This document shows, piece after piece, positions 34,886 to 43,397 of a stretch of DNA of 45,500 nucleotides (positions within the stretch are counted from its first letter, which is position 1; each line of letters begins with the position of its first letter). Under the pieces are notes generated by a model, which worked only from the letters and a program-made list of their open reading frames with translations, was not told the DNA's origin and ran no database searches. Source of the stretch: an uncultured Collinsella sp. (lineage in GTDB: Bacteria > Actinomycetota > Coriobacteriia > Coriobacteriales > Coriobacteriaceae); assembly GCA_900541245.1 (NCBI GenBank), contig UQIS01000016.1, positions 1-45,500 on the forward strand. Direction: 5' to 3'. The translations under genes were made by a program, and so were the position numbers.

Positions 34886-35992
34886 ATGGCGATTACCATC
34901 GATATCGACACTGCACGCCCCTACCAGGTGCATGTTGGCACGTTTTTGCTGGAGCAGGCGGGACCGCTCGTGCGCGCCACTGCCGGCGGCACCAAGGCCG
35001 TCATCGTGACGGACACCAACGTGGGACCGCTCTACCAGATGCCCGTTAAGCAGAGCCTGGAGGCGTCGGGCTACGAAGTGAGCATCTGCACCTTCGAGGC
35101 AGGCGAGGCCCATAAGCGCGCCGAAACCTATGTTGCCATTTTGGAGTTTGTGGCCGAGCACGAGCTTTCGCGCTCCGACGTGATCGTGGCACTCGGCGGC
35201 GGCGTCGTGGGCGACGTGGCGGGCTTTGTGGCCGCCACCTACATGCGCGGTTGCAAGTTTGTGCAGATCCCGACGAGCCTGCTTGCCATGGTGGATTCGT
35301 CGGTGGGCGGCAAGACCGCCATCGACCTGGCTGCAGGCAAGAACTTGGCCGGCGCTTTTTGGCAGCCGAGCGTGGTTATCGCCGACGTGGGGTGCCTGGC
35401 CACCCTCACGCCCGAGCAGTTCGCCGACGGCTGCGGCGAGGTTGTGAAACACGCCGTGATCGCCGACCCAGAGCTTTTCGCCGAGCTGGAGAAGACCCCG
35501 CTCACGCTGGAGCTGCTCAACCGCGATGTTGCCCGCGTAGCGCTCATTATCGCCCGCAACATCGATATCAAGCGCGCCGTGGTCGTCGCCGACGAGCGCG
35601 AAACCAACCAGCGAAAGCTCCTCAACTTTGGACACTGTGCCGGACACGCCGTCGAGGCATGCGAGCACTTTGAGCTCGGACACGGCAACTGCGTGTCGAT
35701 CGGCATGGGCATCATCACGCGCGCCGCGGCCCTACACGGCATTTGCGACGCCGAGCTGCCCGGACGTATTGAGGAGCTCTGCGCCCGCCATGGCCTCAAG
35801 ACCCGCTGTGACCTAGATGCCGATGCCGTCTTTGCCGAGGCGCTCCACGACAAGAAGCGCGCGGGCGACACCATCGATCTGGTGATTCCGCACGGCATTG
35901 GCCGCTGCAGCATCGACCGCACGCCGCTTTCCACTTTCCATGAACTCGTTGCCGAGGGCCTCGGCCAGAAGGGAGACGCATCCGCATGCTAG
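34886..35992 (+). CDS. aroB: 3-dehydroquinate synthase
   Basis: Second shikimate step: DAHP to 3-dehydroquinate, with NAD and a metal ion. The protein has 368 residues. Key stretches are ALGGGVVGDVAGFVAATYMRG (nucleotide), VQIPTSLLAMVDSSVGGKTAIDL (phosphate) and metal ligands in KLLNFGHCAGHAVEACEHFELGHG. GAAAGGACCG precedes the ATG. The stop overlaps the aroA start by 7 bases, so translation is coupled. Confidence 0.97.
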   Translation: MAITIDIDTARPYQVHVGTFLLEQAGPLVRATAGGTKAVIVTDTNVGPLYQMPVKQSLEASGYEVSICTFEAGEAHKRAETYVAILEFVAEHELSRSDVIVALGGGVVGDVAGFVAATYMRGCKFVQIPTSLLAMVDSSVGGKTAIDLAAGKNLAGAFWQPSVVIADVGCLATLTPEQFADGCGEVVKHAVIADPELFAELEKTPLTLELLNRDVARVALIIARNIDIKRAVVVADERETNQRKLLNFGHCAGHAVEACEHFELGHGNCVSIGMGIITRAAALHGICDAELPGRIEELCARHGLKTRCDLDADAVFAEALHDKKRAGDTIDLVIPHGIGRCSIDRTPLSTFHELVAEGLGQKGDASAC

Positions 35993-37305
35993 CCCGCATC
36001 ACCCCGTCCCCGCTCAAGGGCACCGTTCCCGCCATCGCGTCCAAGTCGATGGCGCATCGCCTGATCATCTGCGCTGCGCTTGCCAACGGCGAGACACACG
36101 TCGCCTGTAACACCACCTGCGCCGACATCGAGGCTACGGTGCGTTGCCTTACGGCCCTGGGCGCTCGCATCGAGACCGTCGAGGACGGCTTCCAGGTCCA
36201 CCCCACCATGAAGAGTATTGAGTTTGGCCTGCTCAAGGCCCTTGCCGGCGGCACGCTCGACTGCGGCGAGAGCGGCTCCACGCTGCGCTTTATGCTGCCT
36301 GTCGCCTGTGCGCTGGGTGCGGAGGCTACCTTTGTGGGCCAGGGCCGTCTGGGCGCCCGCCCGCTGTCCCCGCTCTCGGACGAGATCATCGCCGCCGGCT
36401 GCGACCTGCAGGGTCTGGGCGGTTTTCCGCTCAAGACGAGCGGACGCATGCGCCCGGGCACCTTTGTGCTGCCGGGCAACGTGAGCTCGCAATACATCTC
36501 GGGCCTGCTGCTGGCAGCCCCGTTGCTCGCCCAGCCCTCCTGCGTGCAGGTGACCGGCCTCATTGAGAGCCGCCCCTACATCAACCTGACGATCCAGGCC
36601 ATGAAGGCCTTTGGCGTCGAGGTCAACGTCGAGCGTATTCCGGCCAAGGACGGCCAGCCCGAGGTCACGAACTTCCGTGTGAGCAGCGGCTCGTACCGCA
36701 CGCCCGGCAGCGTTGCTGTCGAAGGCGACTGGTCCAACGCCGCCTTTTGGCTGTGCGCCGGCGCCATCGGCACCGACCCCATCACCGTCGAGGGCGTGTC
36801 ACTGAGCTCCGCACAGGGCGACCGCAACGTGCTTGCCGCGCTTTCGCGCTTTGGCGCCCGCATCGTGCGCTCCACCAACGCCGCCACCGTGCAGTCCGAC
36901 AAGCTCGCCGGGTTTGAGATGAGTGCCCACGACATTCCCGACCTGGTGCCCGTTATCTCGGCCGTGGCCTCGCTGGCACAGGGCCGCACCTTTATCCGCG
37001 ATTGCGCCCGTCTGCGTATCAAGGAATCCGACCGCCTGGCTACCACCACCCGCGAGCTCACCGCGCTGGGCGCACAGGTGCGTATTGCCGGCGACGACCT
37101 CATCATCAAGGGTGTCGATGCCTTCACCGGCGGCGAGGTCGATTCGCACAACGACCACCGCATCGCCATGATGGCCGCCATCGCCGCGAGCCGCGCCACC
37201 GGCGAGGTCGTGATCCACGGCGCCGAGGCCGTCAACAAGTCCTATCCCGATTTCTTCGACCACTACCGCCTGCTGGGCGGCAAGGTCACACTCGAGGAGG
37301 AATAG
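35986..37305 (+). CDS. aroA: 5-enolpyruvylshikimate-3-phosphate synthase
   Basis: Sixth step: transfers enolpyruvyl from PEP to shikimate-3-phosphate. The protein has 439 residues, two-lobed. Substrate loops are SKSMAHRLIICAALANGET, DCGESGSTLRFMLP and GQGRLGARPLSPL; the second lobe has RLRIKESDRLATTTREL and DHRIAMMAAIAA. The start at 35986 lies within the aroB end and the stop is 1 base before aroC. The GESGSTLRF loop has the residue pattern seen in class II-like enzymes; glyphosate response cannot be judged from sequence alone. Confidence 0.97.
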   Translation: MLARITPSPLKGTVPAIASKSMAHRLIICAALANGETHVACNTTCADIEATVRCLTALGARIETVEDGFQVHPTMKSIEFGLLKALAGGTLDCGESGSTLRFMLPVACALGAEATFVGQGRLGARPLSPLSDEIIAAGCDLQGLGGFPLKTSGRMRPGTFVLPGNVSSQYISGLLLAAPLLAQPSCVQVTGLIESRPYINLTIQAMKAFGVEVNVERIPAKDGQPEVTNFRVSSGSYRTPGSVAVEGDWSNAAFWLCAGAIGTDPITVEGVSLSSAQGDRNVLAALSRFGARIVRSTNAATVQSDKLAGFEMSAHDIPDLVPVISAVASLAQGRTFIRDCARLRIKESDRLATTTRELTALGAQVRIAGDDLIIKGVDAFTGGEVDSHNDHRIAMMAAIAASRATGEVVIHGAEAVNKSYPDFFDHYRLLGGKVTLEEE

Positions 37306-37306
37306 C

Positions 37307-38404
37307 ATGTCCTCGACCTTTGGCAACGTCTTGCACTTAAGCATCTTCGGCCAATCGCACTCCCCCGCTATCGGCTGCTCGCTCGATGGCATCCCGGCGG
37401 GCATCGCCGTGGACCAGGAGAAGCTGCAGGCCTTCCTCGACCGTCGCGCCCCCGGTCGCGACGAGACCGCGACCAAGCGCCGCGAGGCCGACGCCGCGCA
37501 CATCATCGCCGGTGTGGTCGATGGACATACCACCGGTGCGCCCATCGCCGCGATTATCGAGAACACCAACACGCGCTCCAAGGATTACTCCGAGCTGCGC
37601 CGCAAGCCCCGTCCCGGACATGCGGACTTCCCTGCGCGCGTGAAGTATCACAACATGCACGATGTCGCTGGTGGCGGGCATTTTTCCGGCCGCCTAACGG
37701 CACCCTTGTGCATCGCCGGCGGCATTGCGCTGCAGGCACTCGAGACCCGCGGCATTCAGGTCATGGCGCACGTCGCGCAAATCGGCGGCATCTCCGACCT
37801 GCCGATGGACGATATGGTCTATCGCGAGGCCGACCGCAAGGCGATCCTTACGAACGATCTGCCGTGCATTGACGCCGCCGCAGCCGGCCGCATGCGCGAG
37901 GAGATTCTTGCCGCGCGCGACGAGCTCGACAGCATCGGCGGCATCGTGGAGTGCGGCATTTACGGGCTTCCCGCGGGCATCGGCGACCCCATGTTCGACG
38001 GCATCGAGAACCGCATCGCGCAAATCGCGTTTGGCATTCCCGCCGTAAAGGGCGTGGAGTTTGGCATGGGCTTTGCCGTGGCCGCCATGCGCGGCAGCGA
38101 GAACAACGATCCGTATCGCATCGATGCCGAGACCGGCGAAATCGAGGCCGAGTCCAATAACGCCGGCGGCATCCTGGGCGGTATTTCGACCGGCGCGCCC
38201 GTCATGTGGCGCATGGCCGTAAAGCCCACGCCCTCCATCGGCCGCGAGCAGCAGACCGTGGACATGGACGCCATGGAAAATGCCGAGCTCTCGGTCCACG
38301 GCCGCCACGATCCCTGCATCGTCCCGCGCGCCGTCCCCGTAGCCGAGGCAGCCGCCGCCCTCGCGATTTGGGACGCCCTCCTCGAGGACGCCGCCCAGCT
38401 CTAA
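37307..38404 (+). CDS. aroC: Chorismate synthase
   Basis: Seventh step: removes phosphate from EPSP to give chorismate, needing reduced FMN. The protein has 365 residues. The opening MSSTFGNVLHLSIFGQSHSPAIGCSLDGIPAGI, RRAPGRDETATKRREAD and RKPRPGHADFPARVKYHNMHDVAGGGHFSGRLTAP are typical. It is one base after aroA. Confidence 0.97.
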   Translation: MSSTFGNVLHLSIFGQSHSPAIGCSLDGIPAGIAVDQEKLQAFLDRRAPGRDETATKRREADAAHIIAGVVDGHTTGAPIAAIIENTNTRSKDYSELRRKPRPGHADFPARVKYHNMHDVAGGGHFSGRLTAPLCIAGGIALQALETRGIQVMAHVAQIGGISDLPMDDMVYREADRKAILTNDLPCIDAAAAGRMREEILAARDELDSIGGIVECGIYGLPAGIGDPMFDGIENRIAQIAFGIPAVKGVEFGMGFAVAAMRGSENNDPYRIDAETGEIEAESNNAGGILGGISTGAPVMWRMAVKPTPSIGREQQTVDMDAMENAELSVHGRHDPCIVPRAVPVAEAAAALAIWDALLEDAAQL

Positions 38405-38457
38405 CCCGACTCACCTGGGTTGCCTGCCAACTCAGCCGTTACGTGAAAGGGGCCTCC

Positions 38458-39603
38458 ATGGACCTTGCCGATATTCGCCAGGCCATCGATGGCATTGACA
38501 CCACCCTGCTCAGCAGCTTTATCGAGCGCATGGATATTGCCACCGAGGTCGCCAAGTCAAAAATCGAGATGGGCAAGGCCGTCTTCGACCCCGCCCGCGA
38601 GCGCTCCAAACTCAACGACCTCGCCAGCCGCGCGCCCGAGCGCTACGAGGCGCAGACCATCACTCTGTTCCGCCTCCTCATGAGCATGAGCAAGGCCGAG
38701 CAGCAGCGCTACATCAACGAGCTCAAGGGCATCACCGTCTCGCAAAAGGCCCACGCCACGGCTGCAGCCTTCGACACGCCCTTCCCCCAGACGGCCAGCG
38801 TTGCCTGTCAGGGCGTGGAAGGCGCCTACAGCCAAATCGCCGCGTGCAAGCTCTTCAACGTGCCCGACATCGCCTTCTTTGAGACTTTCGAGGGCGTTAT
38901 GCGCGCCGTACGCGACGGCTTTTGCGAGTTTGGCGTACTGCCCATCGAAAACTCAACCGCTGGCTCGGTCAACGCTGTCTACGATCTGCTCGCACAGTTC
39001 GACTTCCATATCGTGCGCTCGCTGCGCCTCAAAATCGATCACAATCTGCTCGTCAAGCCCGGCACCAAGCTCGCAGACGTGCGAGAGGTCTACAGCCATG
39101 GCCAGGCCATCGCCCAGTGCGCCGGCTTTATCGAGGCCCACGGCCTGCACGCCACCAAGTACCCCAACACCGCCATGTCGGCCGAGATGGTCGCCAACTC
39201 CGAACGCACCGACGTCGCCGCCATCGCCTCGCGCAGCTGTGCGGCGCTCTACGGCCTGGAGGTGCTGGAGCCCAATATCCAGGACTCGGACAACAACTAC
39301 ACGCGCTTTGTCGTCATCAGCCGCGAGCCGCGCGTCTACCCCGGCGCCAACCGCACCTCGCTCATGATCACCACGGCCAACGAACCGGGCGCCCTCTATC
39401 GCGTGCTCGAGCGCTTCTATGCGCTCAACATCAACCTTATCAAGCTCGAGAGCCGCCCCATCCCCGGGCGCGACTTTGAGTTTATGTTCTACTTTGACCT
39501 GGACTGCCCCTTTGGCAGCAAGGCCCTCGACAACTTGCTCGATTCCATCGATGACGTGTGCGAGAGCTTCACCTACTTTGGCAGCTACACGGAGGTGCTC
39601 TAG
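38458..39603 (+). CDS. pheA: Bifunctional chorismate mutase / prephenate dehydratase
   Basis: Makes prephenate from chorismate and phenylpyruvate from prephenate. The frame is open far upstream (38206) across the end of aroC, but the first family residue is at ATG 38458, after AAAGGGG; 381 residues. Order: helical mutase domain (1-90, DLADIRQAIDGIDTTLLSSFIERM), dehydratase (about 105-285, CQGVEGAYSQIAACKLF, LPIENSTAGSVNAVYDLL, NNYTRFVVISRE), ACT sensor (about 300-378). The ACT has NEPGALYRVLERF and LESRPIPG, the phenylalanine-binding GAL and ESRP motifs, so Phe feedback is expected. Confidence 0.96.
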   Translation: MDLADIRQAIDGIDTTLLSSFIERMDIATEVAKSKIEMGKAVFDPARERSKLNDLASRAPERYEAQTITLFRLLMSMSKAEQQRYINELKGITVSQKAHATAAAFDTPFPQTASVACQGVEGAYSQIAACKLFNVPDIAFFETFEGVMRAVRDGFCEFGVLPIENSTAGSVNAVYDLLAQFDFHIVRSLRLKIDHNLLVKPGTKLADVREVYSHGQAIAQCAGFIEAHGLHATKYPNTAMSAEMVANSERTDVAAIASRSCAALYGLEVLEPNIQDSDNNYTRFVVISREPRVYPGANRTSLMITTANEPGALYRVLERFYALNINLIKLESRPIPGRDFEFMFYFDLDCPFGSKALDNLLDSIDDVCESFTYFGSYTEVL

Positions 39604-40854
39604 ATGACTGACGTCGCCACAACCCGCCCCTACGGCGTGCTGGGCCGTGTGCTGGGCCACAGCTACACCCCGACCATCTACAAGGAGCTCGCGGGGCTCG
39701 AGTACGTGCGCTTTGAGCGCGAGCCCGAGGATCTCCAGGCCTTTATGACCGGCGACGAATGGGAGGGCACCAACGTGACCATCCCCTACAAGCGCGCCGT
39801 CATGGAATACCTGGACGAGCTGAGTCCGCTGGCCGAACGCATGGGCAACGTCAACACCATCACACGCCTGCCTGACGGTCGTTTGCGCGGCGACAACACC
39901 GACTACTTTGGTTTTCAGTGCCTGGTCGAAGAGCTGGGCGTAAAGGTTGCCGGTAAGAAGGTCCTTGTGCTCGGTGCCACCGGCGGTGCCGGTACCACGG
40001 CCAGCATGGTGCTCGGCGACCTGGGCGCCACCGTAGTGCCCGTGGGTCGCACGAGCGAGGTCAACTATGGCAACATCGCGCGGCAATCCGATGCGGCACT
40101 GCTCGTCAACTGCACGCCCGCCGGCATGTTCCCCCACTGCCCCGACGCCCCCTGCACACTCGAAGGGCTTGACGCGCTCGAGGGCGTCATCGACATTGTC
40201 TACAACCCTGCCCGCACGGGACTGATGCTCGAGGCCGAGCGCCGCAATATCCCCTGCATCGGCGGCCTGCTCATGCTCGTGGCCCAGGCAGCACAGGCTG
40301 TCGAGCGCTACACCGGCCAAGCCACCCCGCGCGAGCGCATCCTGGACGTAACGGAACGCCTGTCTCGCCGCGAGCAGAACATCGCCCTGATCGGCATGCC
40401 GGGTTCGGGCAAGACCCGCGTAGGTGAGCAGATCGCCCAGCTCACGGGCCGCGAGCACATCGACTTAGACCGCGCGCTTGAGAAGCGTCTGGGCATGCCC
40501 TGTGCCGACTTTATCATCGAGCGCGGCGAGGCGGCCTTCCGCGAGCAGGAGACGGCGACGCTGGCCGACATCTCCAAGCGCAGCGGCCTGGTGCTTTCCA
40601 CGGGTGGCGGCGTGGTCACGCGCGACGAGAACTACCCGCTGCTGCACCAGAACAGCCAGATCGTGATGCTCAACCGTAAGCTTGACGAGCTCGCCCACAA
40701 GGGACGCCCCATCACCGCCCGCGAAGGCATCGATAAGCTTGCTGAGCAGCGTATGCCGCGCTACCGCGCCTGGGCCGACTACATCATCGACTCACGCGAC
40801 TGCGCCGCCAACACCGCGGCCGCCGTCCTCGACACCCTCCCACACGCTCTCTAA
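39604..40854 (+). CDS. aroEK: Fused shikimate dehydrogenase / shikimate kinase
   Basis: One chain of 416 residues for two consecutive steps: 3-dehydroshikimate to shikimate, and shikimate to shikimate-3-phosphate. The dehydrogenase part (1-255) has LGHSYTPTIYKEL, GTNVTIPYKRAV, GDNTDYFGFQ and VLGATGGAGTTA. Note Tyr-Thr in place of the common Ser-Pro in the first substrate loop. The kinase part (about 260-416) has P-loop GMPGSGKTRVG (265-275), DLDRALEKRLGMPCADFI, TGGGVVTRDENY and KGRPITA. ATG follows the pheA stop directly, with no gap. The fusion would keep the two activities in step. Confidence 0.95.
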   Translation: MTDVATTRPYGVLGRVLGHSYTPTIYKELAGLEYVRFEREPEDLQAFMTGDEWEGTNVTIPYKRAVMEYLDELSPLAERMGNVNTITRLPDGRLRGDNTDYFGFQCLVEELGVKVAGKKVLVLGATGGAGTTASMVLGDLGATVVPVGRTSEVNYGNIARQSDAALLVNCTPAGMFPHCPDAPCTLEGLDALEGVIDIVYNPARTGLMLEAERRNIPCIGGLLMLVAQAAQAVERYTGQATPRERILDVTERLSRREQNIALIGMPGSGKTRVGEQIAQLTGREHIDLDRALEKRLGMPCADFIIERGEAAFREQETATLADISKRSGLVLSTGGGVVTRDENYPLLHQNSQIVMLNRKLDELAHKGRPITAREGIDKLAEQRMPRYRAWADYIIDSRDCAANTAAAVLDTLPHAL

Positions 40855-40859
40855 CAAAT

Positions 40860-40899
40860 ACCACCACAAAGGGGACAGGCACCTTTGTGGTGGTTTTTC
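40860..40899 (+). terminator. REP-like hairpin acting as terminator after aroEK
   Basis: Perfect 12-bp stem ACCACCACAAAG (40860-40871) and CTTTGTGGTGGT (40883-40894) around the loop GGGACAGGCAC, then TTTTCA. As RNA it is an intrinsic terminator or attenuator ahead of aroQ. The long perfect arms and G-rich GGGAC loop recall the palindromes beside the Y1 transposase at 11.9-12.8 kb, so this is also a candidate REP element. Confidence 0.7.
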
Positions 40900-40939
40900 A
40901 TTCAGCCGCAACGCCCGCTCAACCGCAAAGGAAGCAACC

Positions 40940-41377
40940 ATGAAAGCACTCGTCATCAACGGCCCCAACCTCAACATGCTCGGTATTCGCGAGCCGGGCA
41001 TCTACGGCAGCGATAACTACGACCGTCTGGTACAGATCTGCCAGGAGGCAGGCGCCGCGCAGGGTTTTGACGAGGTCGAGGTCTTCCAGTCCAACCACGA
41101 GGGCAGCATCGTCGATAAGATCCAGGAGGCCTACGGCAAGGTCGACGGCATCGTCATCAACCCGGCGGCTTACACGCACACGAGCGTGACCATCCTCGAC
41201 GCCCTCAAGGCCGTCGCCATCCCAGCTGTGGAGGTCCACATCAGCGCCGTCGAGACCCGCGAGGACTTCCGCCAGGTGAGCTACGCACGCCTGGCCTGCT
41301 TCGCCACCATCACCGGCGAGGGCTTGCAGGGCTATGCCCATGCGTTGGAGCTGCTGAAAGAGTATCTCGAAAAGTAA
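40940..41377 (+). CDS. aroQ: 3-dehydroquinate dehydratase, type II
   Basis: Third shikimate step: 3-dehydroquinate to 3-dehydroshikimate. The protein has 145 residues, the size of the dodecameric type II enzymes. Motifs are INGPNLNMLGIREPGIYG (catalytic tyrosine in the last GIYG), FQSNHEGSIVDKI, INPAAYTHTSVTILDAL and VEVHISAVETRE. It follows the hairpin at 40860, so expression depends on read-through or its own promoter, which I do not see. It completes the pathway encoded in this operon. Confidence 0.97.
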   Translation: MKALVINGPNLNMLGIREPGIYGSDNYDRLVQICQEAGAAQGFDEVEVFQSNHEGSIVDKIQEAYGKVDGIVINPAAYTHTSVTILDALKAVAIPAVEVHISAVETREDFRQVSYARLACFATITGEGLQGYAHALELLKEYLEK

Positions 41378-41438
41378 AATGCCAACCCCAACAAACAGCG
41401 GTGGCTTGCTCGCACTCGGCTCCAGCAGCATACAAGAC

Positions 41439-41470
41439 GAAAAAGCCCAGACCATCAAGCGGTCCGGGCT
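41439..41470 (-). terminator. Terminator after tRNA-Arg(UCU)
   Basis: Minus strand stem AGCCCGGACC with GGTCTGGGCT, loop GCTTGAT, followed by TTTTTCG. It closes the tRNA transcript facing the aro operon. Confidence 0.85.
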
Positions 41471-41480
41471 TAATAAACGA

Positions 41481-41557
41481 TGGTGCTCCATGGCGGATTC
41501 GAACCGTCGACCTTGGGATTAGAAGTCCCCTGCTCTATCCAACTGAGCTAATGGAGC
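41481..41557 (-). tRNA. tRNA-Arg (anticodon UCU)
   Basis: A cloverleaf of 77 bases with encoded CCA. Acceptor GCTCCAT pairs with ATGGAGC; D-arm GCTC/GAGC. Anticodon stem GGGGA/TCCCA region holds loop CTTCTAA, anticodon TCT (RNA UCU), reading AGA. T-arm GGTTCGAATCC. A TATAAT at 41604-41609, overlapping the end of the upstream ABC gene, may be its -10. Confidence 0.94.
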
Positions 41558-41611
41558 AAATAACAGCACGCCCAAGCAAGCGCAAGCCTGTCAGGCGCAA
41601 GTAATTATAAC

Positions 41612-42379
41612 CTAGTTGAACTGCTCACGGTACGCCTTGCAGACCTTATCGACCGGGCCGTCCATGCGAAGGTCACCCTTCTCAATCCAAACGGCACGCT
41701 GGCAGATGCGCTCAACCTGCTCCATGGAGTGCGAAACGAACAGAACTGTCACGTCGCCGCTCTGGATAAAGTGCTGGATGCGGGCCTCGCACTTCTGCTG
41801 GAAGAACACATCACCGACGGACAGTGTCTCGTCAACGATCAGAATGTCAGGCTCAGTGATCGTTGCGATTGCAAAGGCGATACGCGCAACCATGCCCGAG
41901 GAGAAGTTCTTAAGCGGCATATCGACAAAGTTCTGCAGCTCAGCGAACTCGATAATGCCGTCAAAGTTGGCGTCGATGAACTCCTTGGTATAGCCGAGCA
42001 GGGCGCCGTTTAGATAGATGTTCTCGCGAGCGGTCAGCTCGGGGTCAAAGCCGGCACCAAGCTCAATCAGCGGCGCGATGTTACCGTGCACCTTAACGCT
42101 GCCCTCGCTAGGCTCAAGCACGCCAGCGATAATCTTGAGCATCGTAGACTTACCGGAACCATTAGTGCCAACCAGACCGACAACTTCGCCGCGATGAATA
42201 TCGAACGAGATATGCTTGAGCGCCCTAAACTCCTCAAAGAACAGCTCGTGCTTGGCAAGCTTAATGAAATACTCCTTGAGGTTGGTCAGCGACTCGGACG
42301 CCATATTGAAAATCATGGTGACGTCGTTGACCTCGACAGCCAGAGGCTGCTCGCTGTAATCAACAACAGATTCAGTCAT
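41612..42379 (-). CDS. Polysaccharide/teichoic-acid ABC exporter, ATP-binding protein (Wzt/TagH-like)
   Basis: Powers export of a lipid-linked surface polymer across the membrane. The protein has 255 residues with Walker A GLVGTNGSGKSTMLKII (about 70-86), signature FSSGMVARIAFAIA and Walker B DILIVDETLSVGDVFF. The N-terminal 45 residues before the core (MIFNMASESLTNLKEYFIKLAK) are the family's characteristic lead-in. There is no C-terminal glycan-binding domain as in Wzt of O8/O9 systems, so coupling to chain length is not expected. AGGAG precedes ATG 42379 at 7 bases. Its stop is near the tRNA-Arg; the permease gene is 11 bases upstream. Confidence 0.93.
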   Translation of the reverse strand: MTESVVDYSEQPLAVEVNDVTMIFNMASESLTNLKEYFIKLAKHELFFEEFRALKHISFDIHRGEVVGLVGTNGSGKSTMLKIIAGVLEPSEGSVKVHGNIAPLIELGAGFDPELTARENIYLNGALLGYTKEFIDANFDGIIEFAELQNFVDMPLKNFSSGMVARIAFAIATITEPDILIVDETLSVGDVFFQQKCEARIQHFIQSGDVTVLFVSHSMEQVERICQRAVWIEKGDLRMDGPVDKVCKAYREQFN

Positions 42380-42390
42380 CACAGCACTCC

Positions 42391-43236
42391 TTAGATGTAG
42401 AGGATAAATTTGCGCTCGGACTTATGGAACACGGTGTAGCCAATAACAAGCGCAAGGACCGCCCAAGCGACGCACATACCAAACGTCATAAGCGAGGGCG
42501 TGGTCTGGAACAGGAAGATATCGCGCATAAACTGCAGGTAGTTATACATGGGGTTCGCATAGACCAGAATGCGCACGAGATGCGGCATTTGCGCAACGAA
42601 GTCGGTCGTCCAGAAAATAGGCGTGATGTAAGTCCACGCCGTAATGACGACACTCCACAGATGCATGACATCGCGGAAAAAGACCGTGAGGGCAGAGAGC
42701 ATCATGCCCAGACCCATGCAAAATCCCATAAGCAAAAGCAGGCAAACAGGCAACAGAATGAGGTGCCAAGAAGGCATAACGCGGAACCACAGCATAACGA
42801 TGGCGACGGCGACCAGCGAGAAGGCAAAGTTGACCAGCGAGAAGAGCACCTTCTGCACCGGGAAGACCCAGCGGTGCACCTTAACCTTCTTAAGCAGCGG
42901 AGCCGCGCCAACAATTGACGTCAACGCCTGGTTCGTGGACTCGGACATGACGGCAAAGGTGACGTTGCCGACGATCAGGTACAGCGGATACATTTCGGGC
43001 GTAATCGAACCATTGCGGCCCTGGGCAAAAATCGTCGAGAACACGATGGCCATGACGATCATCATGAGCAACGGGTTAAGCACCGACCATGCAACGCCCA
43101 AAACGCTGCGACGATACTTGATCTTAAAATCCTTGGTAACCAGCTGACGCAGGATAAACGCGTCCTTCTCAAATTCGTTCTTAGCAAACGTCGCAGGCAG
43201 ACTGCGAGCTTCTTGTTGCTTTGTCTGATCCGACAC
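42391..43236 (-). CDS. Polysaccharide/teichoic-acid ABC exporter, permease (Wzm/TagG-like)
   Basis: Membrane half of the exporter, with six predicted helices. The open frame reaches 43299, but AAAGGAG eight bases before GTG 43236 gives MSDQTKQQEARSLPATFAKN and 281 residues, in line with the family. Family marks are LVTKDFKIKYRRSVLGVAWSVLNPLLMMIVMAIVFS and TYITPIFWTTDFV. It is divergent from the GT2 gene, with a TATACT-like -10 at 43276-43281. Confidence 0.93.
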   Translation of the reverse strand: MSDQTKQQEARSLPATFAKNEFEKDAFILRQLVTKDFKIKYRRSVLGVAWSVLNPLLMMIVMAIVFSTIFAQGRNGSITPEMYPLYLIVGNVTFAVMSESTNQALTSIVGAAPLLKKVKVHRWVFPVQKVLFSLVNFAFSLVAVAIVMLWFRVMPSWHLILLPVCLLLLMGFCMGLGMMLSALTVFFRDVMHLWSVVITAWTYITPIFWTTDFVAQMPHLVRILVYANPMYNYLQFMRDIFLFQTTPSLMTFGMCVAWAVLALVIGYTVFHKSERKFILYI

Positions 43237-43337
43237 GGATGCAACTCCTTTACTCGTAATCGTTGACAACCGAACAGTATAGACCCGACACGCGGGCAAA
43301 CGATTCGCGCAACAAAACTGGAGAACTAACTCACATC

Positions 43338-43366
43338 TTAGGATGCCCGTCGCAAACGGCTATACT
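43338..43366 (+). promoter_or_regulatory. Promoter of the GT2 gene
   Basis: TATACT at 43361-43366 with weak -35 TTAGGA at 43338-43343, 17 bases between; the start codon follows 32 bases later. Confidence 0.5.
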
Positions 43367-43397
43367 TTCTAACGATTGAATAATTAAGGAGCATTGA

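Noticed and set aside
38206..38457. Upstream extension of the pheA frame
   Set aside because: It overlaps the end of aroC in another frame, reads as Arg/Pro-rich noise, and a good start with AAAGGGG lies at 38458.
33695..40458. Long minus-strand open frames opposite the aro genes (up to 660 codons)
   Set aside because: Composition shadows of aroB/aroA/pheA/aroEK codon usage; no family text or start signals.
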